Source: Cladopsammia gracilis (lineage: Eukaryota > Cnidaria > Anthozoa > Scleractinia > Dendrophylliidae). Taken from it: DNA of 64,000 nt. The stretch spans positions 204,501 through 268,500 of the forward strand of contig JAJGOT010000323.1 of assembly GCA_022457155.1 (NCBI GenBank), in the 5' to 3' direction. Made by a program: the position numbers and the translations under genes. The notes under the pieces are model-generated. The model saw nothing but the letters and a program-made list of their open reading frames with translations. It was not told where the DNA came from and made no database searches. Below are positions 55,422-64,000 of this stretch, one piece after another (the stretch's first letter is position 1; each line of letters opens with the position of its first letter).

Positions 55422-56739
55422 TCAGACTTATACTTATCATTAATTGGATTATATATTAGCCTCAGAGAAAAAGTGCCAATGCAGCTATAATATACTGTAT
55501 TGTCTAAAGACTAAACATTTATTTATCTATTCATAACATTTCTGAGAAAAGATGGCCCCCCTGCCATGGCGCAGAATCGACATTTGTAAACAACACATTC
55601 ATACATCTTTGCATATCCATGCATCTGTCATTGAATTTAATCAGAAATGGAATTCCGAGAAAGCTTTACCAATGATTTAGTTCCAGACTTAAGTGGCAGT
55701 TAATCGTTGTCACCAACGCCTTGTTGTGCACAAGTTACTAATCCTAGTTGCAATCGAAGTCATCTTATCAGTGTGAAAACCGTCTGGGCATATATTCAGC
55801 AAATTAGATGTATGTACGCCTCCCAGGCATATTATCTTGGTTTCAGCATATATCATCGTGCAAAATTCAAAATCGAAATTCATGAAAGTTGAACGGCGGT
55901 TCTTCTTTAGCTTCATGTCTTTATACCAACGATTCTTTATTCCGTAATCTTGTCAATCTTCGCGGAGTAATCAGTTAAAAACATTGCGTGTGCATAGAAT
56001 TTTCGATGAGATATCTTGTTTTGTTTGTGCAACTAAAGGATAAATTACTTACCGAGGTTAGTGTACAGACAGCTCTTCTTGTGAGTTGCCGAGGATGACA
56101 GAGAACGATCCTGCAACCGTTAATATTTACAGAAACATTTAATTTCAGTTGCTATTTATTGCTATAAAAATATGTCATCTGACTTATCATCGCCGAATAA
56201 AAAGGGTTATTTCGAAACAGAAAATAATCTGTTGAGTACTATAATACAGTAGAACCCCGCCAACTCGAGCTCTTAAGGGAAACGAAAATCAGTTCGAGTT
56301 AGCGGGGTTAGGGGTTCGAGGCAAAAGACACAGTACAGCATCCGGTAGTGACTGATAACATCGTGCGGAAATGAATGTTAAATCAGCATAAAAACATAAT
56401 CAGTCCGAAGTTACAATCAGATAACAAGCAGCCTATTTTCTTGAGACAGTATTTTGAGAAGTCATGACAACAGAGTTCAAGTTATCGGGGTAAATTTGGG
56501 CCAAGGGAAACGAAAAATAGAGTTCGAGTGATCGGAGTAAAAATGACTTAAAAATAGCGCCAAATCCAAGGGAAATCTAGGCTCGATTACCAGCCGTTTT
56601 GTGCGCCCGCGTTCCTTCGCGCACACCACGGCTGGATCACTGGTCTGCCCTATTGTATTTTCGACCAATCAGAAACTTTCCTGCCCGAATCGGGCAGGCA
56701 GGTCTCTGATTGGTCAATTCAGTCATATCAACAACAAAG

Positions 56740-57078
56740 ATGGCGGAAATTTCTGTGGAGAGATTAATTGATTTATTTCTGCTGCTTGCGAAATGTTCAA
56801 GATCGGCAAATTTGGGAAACACATCAAGAAGCAATAGTTAACTTGTTCAATGGAAAAGGTGTGTTATTAACACAGCCAGCGCGATCAGGAAAGTCCTTAT
56901 TTTCTGGTGTGTGATCCGACTGTTTATCCTAAGATGTGTTTTGTAAACCAACTTCTTTCTCAATTTGTGCTTTGGCTATCTCTCTTCTCACTTCCTTGAT
57001 GCAAAATCAGGTCGCCTTCTCTACATCAGTGGGAAATGGAGCAGCATTTATCGCCAGTGAAGAACATGTAAATACATA
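56740..57078 (+). pseudogene. Remnant of a RecQ-like DNA helicase N-terminus
   Basis: An ATG at 56740 opens MAEISVERLIDLFLLLAK. After a frameshift, about 56820-56915 reads HQEAIVNLFNGKGVLLTQPA followed by RSGKSL, matching the Q-motif/Walker A region of RecQ helicases (normally TGSGKS; here Thr-Gly is replaced). After stops and another shift, 56989-57068 reads SLMQNQVAFSTSVG and AAFIASEE, the motif Ia region (normally SPL.SLM.DQV). The Walker A change, stops and shifts show it is dead. Motifs II-VI were not found. Confidence 0.65.
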
Positions 57079-57884
57079 AAAAGTATAGATTGAACTGTTT
57101 CCTTCAAGCCGTGTCCGCATATCATATAAGCTTATTACCTGAGTCCGTGTACATGTCGTGGATTGATGAGTGGCAAATTTTATGATAATTTAATTCAGAT
57201 TGCGATTTATAGGCTTGATGACTTGTTATTGATGAAGCTCATTGGATTTAACATGGTAACATTGAAAATTATTTGGCTATGATCTTCCTGTTGCAGATGT
57301 GAACATTATGTAGGTTTCATCAAAGGGAAGTCAGGTAGATAGTAGTAGATTTTTGGAATTAATATTAAATACAAGAGCTGCTCATTATTACTAAACAGAC
57401 CAGTGCTCACCTCAAGTTTTTGGTTGGTTCATATTTTTTGGAGGTGTTTAACCAATAAAGGAGAGCAAACTGTCTGCAAATATTTTCCGCCAATAAAATG
57501 TAAATAAAACAGTCTCATTTTAAAAGTGTTCTTGTAACACTCACAACAACGGCTACAAAATTTACCAATGACAAAATTTTGAAGACCCAGAGGTGAAGAA
57601 ACATGATGTCTCATTAATATTATTAGAATCGCAGATTAAAAGAACAAAAAAAATGCACTATACTGCATATCCAGTCTAGACTTTAATTGGGGTGCCAACC
57701 AGACATAAGGTTCATTTCTCTATAATGAATATGATGACTGGTAGTAATGGTACAGTCAGTAATGGGTTAATCATTCACTGTTGGACTATACAAGTTGTCT
57801 CTTGAGTCATGGCTGGTCTGTGTAGCAGTTGCAAGAGATAACTAAATGGAGTGCCAGTTTCAGTAGACGAGATGTGCAACTTGG

Positions 57885-57985
57885 GTGTGCAGGTACTCCA
57901 ATACATGCATACATGCATAACTTTATTTCAACTTTAATTCGAGTTGAAATAAAGTTGTATAGATATGTATAGGAGTACCTGCACT
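57885..57985. repeat. ~100-bp foldback
   Basis: TGCAGGTACTCC and CTTTATTTCAACT on the left pair with AGTTGAAATAAAG and GGAGTACCTGCA on the right; the middle has ATGCATACATGCAT. It is nested inside the 56.2-59.2 kb element. Confidence 0.8.
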
Positions 57986-59168
57986 CCCACATGCATCTTT
58001 GAATTCTTGCACCTCATATTTAACTCTTCAACTTGCTATGCAGGATAGCAAAGGATGTGAGAGAATACCTGGTTTGTGAAATAAACACAAAATAGAACAG
58101 AGCTTTCTTAAAATCTCTGTTTCTCACCAGAGATTTTTCAAAACCAGATGACTATTAAAATGATGTAGTTTTAAGTGAAACAGTAGTACATGGCATGGGA
58201 TCAATTATATATGCCCACAAAAAACACAATGTTTGGGACGTCTATGTTATCTCATTTTTGAATTTGTAAAGGAGAAAATCCGGTAGTTCTATGACAGTTA
58301 CAACATGTGCCACTTGGTTTCCATAACTCGAACCATTTAAAGGAAGGATGATTGTTCTCTCACATGATCATACATGTAAGTCATCATTTCCTGCAACAAT
58401 AATTTCCACAATAGAGGGGATATCAACTCCTGCATTTATTTCATTTATTTATTTTACACTCCTTGGTTATCCTGGAAGTTAAAGATAAAAAATTACATGA
58501 TAAGTAGCAATCGTACCGAGTCTTGCAGGTTCTGGAAACAAGGAAGCAAACAAAACAACACATGTTGATGACATTTTCGAACTGTTTGACATGGTTTGAA
58601 CAACAATTCAGACAATTGGTCGCTTGATTCATTTCGACCACACACCGGTTTTTATTTAAATGTTCAATTGCCCTTGTAAAATCTGCTACATGCGGGAAAG
58701 AAATGTTTAAATGAAAGTATTTGTTTACTATGTTGCTACAACTGACTCAACACACCTTCCGGATCGATGTTTTGTTACTGGTAGGTTAAAATCTTCTGAA
58801 CTTTCGAACTAATTTGATGTTAATTCTTCCTGGTATTTCAAAGGAACTTTCCACCAAGAAAGAACTTGTTTTCTTGCCAAATTCCTAAGAAATGACAGCT
58901 TTTTATGAACGGTAAACAATATATCTTCACCGATCTCTTTATTTTCGCGCGTGACAGACTGGCGACTAAAATCTAATTTGCATAAAAAGCGGATGTGACG
59001 TCACGGACAAGTGCTGCGGACCAGTGATCCAGCCGTTGTTGGGAGGAGGATCTGGAAACCGGACTCCCTCAAACGGCTGAAAATCGAGCCTAAGGGAAAT
59101 CGAACTTAGTTCGAGTTAGTTAGCGGGAAGTTCGATTTATCCGAGTTTGATTCAGCGGGGTTCTACTG

Positions 59169-61886
59169 TGGCAACCTTCGAACTGAACACTGATCTACAA
59201 GTAATAGGACATACACTTAAGAAAATACCCTATTTTGATCGATACTTTTACACAATGGTTAAAGTTGCAGACTCTCAGCTTTTTACTTACCACTAGCTTG
59301 CTCGATCAAACGTTTGCTCGAAAAGCAAAGGAAACGTCAAGATATGCAGTCAGAGTAAAATTTTGGAAAGAGCAAATCGAACTGATTTTATTACTTATGA
59401 GCCACTCAAAGCCTCCAGGCATTTCCAGCTCGTTTGGGCCTAGGTACTAGGCTGTGTGCCTAGCAAGTTGCATCTTCAAATCGCGTTTGAAAGCGGCGAT
59501 TTGAGTGCGATTTGGGATCGATCTGTCGCGCGATGTCCACAGGTTTCATGGTTCTTTCATATTCGAAATCTGATACAACTTGGCGGGGATTTTTTGTGAA
59601 ATCACAGCAAATGTCGCATCCGAATCGCACAGGAAATCGCCGCTAGTTTACACTTGTTTACAGTTGCAATTGTTTAAAATCGTATCAAAAATCGCATGTG
59701 TAAACGGTCCTTTACACAACATGCAGTCAATGAATATTTTGCCAAGCTAAAATTAATTTAGCGTACACAAATTGAGAGTTCTCTTGGAAGAGCTTTCGTC
59801 TACGTAAAGCACAGGACAGAACAGTGACTACACGCATTAAAACACAGTCGAAAATGGCATAGAATTTCTTAGTGAGAAGTATTTCGTGTCTTAAAGAGAT
59901 TAATTCAGAATCAAAAAAAATTGAACAAACACACGGCTACATGTACCTAAACAGAGTCTGAAAGAGCTGCAGCGTGGACAGCCCGTTATGTCTTAAAAAA
60001 ATTCATAGCTAAAGGACATAAGAAACGGTTATAAAACATCGTTACCGGTAGTTGAGTAGTTGATGGGCTTTTTAGTCCCTTCCATCAACACCAACTGCAA
60101 ATTTTGAAACATCGAAGAACGAGCTGATCAAGAATCAATCGTACTGTTGTTTATAAAGTTGCTCGATTTTGTTCATACAGCCGTAAAACGATTGAAACAA
60201 AAATCAGAAACTTTTCAGAGGAAGTATCAAGTCTATATCATATTCCAAAGGTGATAATATAAGGCATTTTCTGAAACTTGCTCCTTCAGTCCCAGGCTTC
60301 AGTCATTCACTACAGTTCGCGTGTTGAGCGGTTGAAACTTTGAACCAGCTTTCTTCAGCTTCGCCAAGAAACGCTGCGACACAACGCGAAAATTTCGCGC
60401 CTTTTTTATCCAATCATGTGCTCAATAATTTTTCTCTTTTCTTTTCTTTTCTTTGTATCTTTTAGCCTTATTTTATCAAGTAGTTGATGCCGGCATTTTT
60501 TCTCCTAGATTCGCAATTGCAGTGGGCAGAGGCCATTTTCACTTTCCTTAAAAATGCGAAATTTACAACCATCGTTGGATTTTCATCATGTAGACCCAAG
60601 GATATCGAGAGCTTTATGACCATATTTGGCAGTGTATCAATGTGTTGAATTATAACGTGATTTGTCAATGTCTCGCAGATCAATTATTTGCCTCACTAAC
60701 AAATGACGATATTTTGCTCAGCCTCGTCCAATAATGATAATTAATTGTGAACAGATCGTATTATTCGAATCAAACTTCAACTTGCTTATGCTTATGTTGT
60801 TGTAACAGTGTTTGGGTAAACCCGTGTTTTGGGAATTCCCGTACCTAAATCCCTAGTGATATGTTTCCCAAGTAGGGATACCCCCAAAAAACTTATTCCT
60901 GCCGACAAATCAATTTTCTCTCATCAACACAGACCATAGCCTGCGAGCAAACCCTCGTCTCCGAGTTCAAAAGCTTGCTCGCAGACTACCCAGACAAACG
61001 ATAGGCAGGTTTGGGGATACAAACTCTTGTCTTCATTGAATCAATATTAGGCATATACTGCACAGTAATATACAAGGCCTGAAGAACACTAAGGATGGCG
61101 ATGGAGAGTAAACGGCTAAGCACACGGGCTGTGCTTCCTGCAGTTTTTCACGTGCATATTTGTGCCCCTATTCCCTCGCGGGCCTGTTTGTTCATCAAGA
61201 ATCGTACTGTTTTAACGCAAGAATAACTCTCGCCTCTAATTATCATGCATTACTATATGATCAGTTACTTGCGGCGATTAATATATACATACTTGTTTGG
61301 CGTTTGCCGTTTTGCAGCCTTGGCACATTCCTTCGTATAATATTTGCATATTTATTCAATAATGCTCTTGCTGCAATTGCAAGGTGTTATACATGCATGT
61401 TCCTTGTCGTTTGTTATTATATATTTTTTTCTTAGTCCTTATCCACTTCCGAGTCGTTTCCAGGAGGGGCTTTCCAGTCTTCGGACAGATACCTGGCTCG
61501 ACTCGAACTTGGGATCCTCTCCCTCCCAGCGTAATAATTTTTGTTTTTATTATACCTTCAGTCCATTTATTCTCTGGCGGCTTTGCGAGGGTCCACTATA
61601 TATTTTGGTGTAGCTGGGAGTGTAAGCCGCACAGCATAGTCGGACCATGCCGCTTTTGGAATCGGCTTTTGCTTCTACCTGCCTATTATATTCATTTTTA
61701 CTGGCTCCGTTTCACCCACCCGGTTGCCTGTTTAGCCCCTGAAACGCTAAGATTTTGATGCATCTTCAAATGCCTTAATTATTCATTTACTGCTAGAACT
61801 CACTGCATGTGCCTGACGCCCTATCACTGAATCCCTAGAAAGTTTTCCCATCCTTTTTAAGCGGTTGTTGTAAATTTGTTCTTTTT
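59169..61886. other. No gene recognised
   Basis: AT-rich sequence with short ORFs only. The frames at 61160-61758 overlap each other in two registers and have no splice or motif support. Confidence 0.4.
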
Positions 61887-62473
61887 AACCCGTGAATACG
61901 CGCATGCGTAACGAACGGGTTATAGGTAACGGAGACATATGCAAATGAGCACTCGCTCACTCACTTCTTTCATCAGCTGTAAACTTAGTGACGTAATGCT
62001 TTGTTACGAATGCGTTTCGTAACAAGAACAGCGCGAATCCAGCGCGATAACAATAACTAATTTGTTGTAAACGAATACAAACAACAATAAGCTTAAACAT
62101 GTTTCGCATTTGGAGTCTTTAATGTAACATTAAAAGGATCTAAAAGGATTTTTCAACCGAGACCCGCGTTTTGATGCGTATCTACCTTGAAGTAATTAAG
62201 TTTATCCTGTTCCAAGTCAGTGATCACGGTGGCCAAGTGGTTTAAAGCGCGGAATAACAGCTGAAAGCTCAAGGTTCAAGTCTCGCTCGGGACATACTTT
62301 TTTTTTCCTTCTTCGGACTGAACATTATGAAAGTGATGTGTACTGTATTTTTCTTTTTGCATTTGTCAAAAATCCTTACGTTAAATTTTAAAAAAATATT
62401 GAACAGTGTCAGTGTAAAAACATAAGCTTATCCCGATATTGCGTTACGCGTTAGCATTTCTTATTCACGGGTT
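61887..62473 (+). mobile_element. TIR-bounded element with internal tRNA-like pol III unit (second family)
   Basis: Ends AACCCGTGAATA and TTATTCACGGGTT are inverted, with GCGTAACG/CGTTACGC just inside both ends. On the plus strand an A-box TGGCCAAGTGG (62230-62240) and B-box GGTTCAAGTCT (62273-62283) are followed by a T9 run at 62298-62306, a natural pol III terminator. The cloverleaf is imperfect. No sequence is shared with the 6.25/14.35-kb family beyond the boxes. Confidence 0.65.
62298..62306 (+). terminator. T9 run, probable pol III terminator
   Basis: Nine Ts start 14 bases after the B-box of the tRNA-like unit, at the position expected for a pol III stop. Confidence 0.5.
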
Positions 62474-62639
62474 GGCTCTTAGAAGCATATGATTTATTTC
62501 GACGCTGGCTCGTTTGAGCATCGGGATTACTTTTCCCCCACCCTCCTCCCCCTCAGGGACGTTGACTCTCTCTACAATTTCACTCCAACTCCATGGCTTA
62601 TGCAAAAGTTTTCTCCCATATCTTAACTATCATAAGTCA

Positions 62640-64000
62640 TAAAGTGCCTTTTAAATGAATGTGAATTTATTATCATTGTTAATCATGGCTACTTAACATC
62701 AATTCTTCATGTTTTCTGTTTTACTTGTTGATTCAATGATAACAGATAACACTTCAAATAAAAACCTTACGCTATTGTTAATACTACTTTTAAAACATCA
62801 ATGTTTGAGGTTTTCCGTTTTACTTGTTAATACTGTCATCCAATGATAACAGAAACCTTCTCAAAAAAAAACCTTTAGTAGCTATTATTAATGCTACTTA
62901 ACATCAATTCTTTTGGATTCAACAGTAACAGAAAACTTTTCAATAAAAAACTTTACGCTATTGCTAATGCTACTTAAAATCAATACCTGAAGTTTTGTTT
63001 TACTTGTTAATACTGTCATCCAATGATAACAGAAACCTCTTCAAATAAAAACCTTTAATAGCTATTATTAATGCTACTTAACATCAATTCTTTTGGATTC
63101 AACAGTAACAGAAAACTTTTCAATAAAAAACTTTACGCTATTGCTAATGCTACTTAAAATCAATACCTGAAGTTTTGTTTTACTTGTTAATACTGTCATC
63201 CAATGATAACAGAAACCTCTTCAAATAAAAACCTTTAATAGCTATTATTAATGCTACTTAACATCAATTCTTTTGGATTCAACAGTAACAGAAAACTTTT
63301 CAATAAAAAACTTTACGCTATTGCTAATGCTACTTAAAATCAATACCTGAAGTTTTGTTTTACTTGTTAATACTGTCATCCAATGATAACAGAAACCTCT
63401 TCAAATAAAAACCTTTAATAGCTATTATTAATGCTACTTAACATCAATTCTTTTGGATTCAACAGTAACAGAAAACTTTTCAATAAAAAACTTTACGCTA
63501 TTGCTAATGCTACTTAAAATCAATACCTGAAGTTTTGTTTTACTTGTTAATACTGTCATCCAATGATAACAGAAACCTCTTCAAATAAAAACCTTTAATA
63601 GCTATTATTAATGCTACTTAACATCAATTCTTTTGGATTCAACAGTAACAGAAAACTTTTCAATAAAAAACTTTACGCTATTGCTAATGCTACTTAAAAT
63701 CAATACCTGAAGTTTTGTTTTACTAGTTAATACTGTCATCCAATGATAACAGAAACCTCTTCAAATAAAAACCTCAGCTATTGTTAATGCTATTTAACAT
63801 CAATTCTGTTGGATTCAATGGTAACAAAAAACTTTTCAATAAAAACTTTACGCTATTGCTAATAATACTTAACATCGATACCTGAGGTTTTCTGTTTTAC
63901 TAATTAGTACTGTATCATCCAATGAAAACAAAAAAAGTTCAAATAAAAATTTTTAGCTGTTGTTAATTCTACTTAATTTCTTGAGGTTCCCGCTTTACTC
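62640..64000 (+). repeat. 180-bp satellite array, continuing past the window end
   Basis: From about 62890 to 63760 the sequence repeats with a period of exactly 180 bp (for example GCTATTATTAATGCTACTTA at 63061, 63241, 63421 and 63601). Central units are almost identical; the outer ones (62640-62890 and 63760-64000) are diverged and of variable length. Each unit consists of two ~90-bp related halves (AACAGTAACAGAAAACTTTTC and AATGATAACAGAAACCTCTTC), so the ancestral monomer was about 90 bp. Confidence 0.95.

Larger units (their letters stand above)
56247..59168 (+). mobile_element. 2.92-kb element with pogo/Tigger-like ends carrying a helicase remnant
   Basis: Ends are CAGTAGAACCCCGC and the complement (CGGGGTTCTACTG), with TA outside the left end and TG at the right. 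Sub-terminal segments also mirror each other: TTCGAGTTAGCGGG, GGGAAATC..GGCTCGATT.(C/T)AGCCGTTT and GGCTGGATCACTGGTC(T/C)GC near 56560-56645 and 59015-59100. Inside are a decayed RecQ-like helicase start (56740-57078), a small hairpin (57885-57985) and no transposase that I can see. CAGT-starting ends with TA targets are typical of Tc1/mariner-pogo elements. Confidence 0.75.

Noticed and set aside
61160..61758. Three overlapping plus-strand ORFs near the right end
   Set aside because: They overlap in different frames with no motif; composition matches the AT-rich background.
62223..62297. Functional tRNA gene
   Set aside because: A and B boxes and a T run are present, but acceptor and T-arm pairing are poor; better explained as a tRNA-derived repeat.

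Overview
This is a eukaryotic, animal nuclear window. It is AT-rich, repeat-dense and sparse in genes. The gene families and repeat style point to an anthozoan cnidarian, probably a stony coral: a TTC28-like protein with TPR repeats and a CHAT domain, secreted von Willebrand A (vWA) proteins, an orphan rhodopsin-class GPCR, a MADF-doublet protein, a SAM plus zinc-knuckle protein, and very many hairpin and terminal-inverted-repeat elements. The organism is inferred from families known to me; no search was run.

Coding layout. Two related two-exon genes for short secreted vWA proteins lie on the minus strand (1.2-2.9 kb and 15.3-17.3 kb). They share intron phase, a WERTK segment, a basic processing site and a vWA fold, so they are a tandem paralogous pair. 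On the plus strand, the last three exons of an acidic, serine-rich protein of unknown function run from 25.0 to 30.4 kb. The last intron of that gene holds a 2.46-kb element with ~150-bp terminal inverted repeats, which encloses an intact 341-codon ORF (SAM-like domain, coiled coils, CCHC zinc knuckle). A single-exon double-MADF gene is at 34.4-35.5 kb (+). A large single-exon TPR-CHAT gene is at 40.5-43.4 kb (-). A class A GPCR is at 47.6-48.7 kb (-). Broken coding sequence (-) lies at 51.75-53.07 kb, interrupted by a LINE 3' end, and a decayed RecQ-like helicase fragment (+) lies at 56.74-57.08 kb.

Non-coding layout. The rest is mostly transposon debris, and several insertions are unusually well documented by the sequence itself. 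Examples are a 1.23-kb element with 5-bp target duplications and a related unoccupied copy of its target at 15 kb; a 403-bp element with a 3-bp duplication and a paralogous empty site at 1.13 kb; and a 350-bp foldback element with 9-bp duplications. Two unrelated families place a tRNA-like pol III promoter inside terminal inverted repeats (6.25 and 14.35 kb; 61.9 kb). A 2.92-kb element with pogo/Tigger-like ends (56.2-59.2 kb) carries the helicase remnant. Tandem arrays include an exact 88-bp array (7.08-7.61 kb), a ~225-bp array (37.7-38.4 kb), a 469-bp doublet (43.6-44.6 kb) and a homogenised 180-bp satellite running off the right end (62.6-64 kb). A ~2-kb noncoding block is duplicated at 3.99-5.93 and 6.71-8.90 kb.

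The genes show no operon-like or pathway link. The recognisable functions are extracellular (vWA, GPCR), intracellular signalling or protease-like (TPR-CHAT), and DNA-binding or transposon-derived (MADF, SAM-CCHC, helicase remnant).
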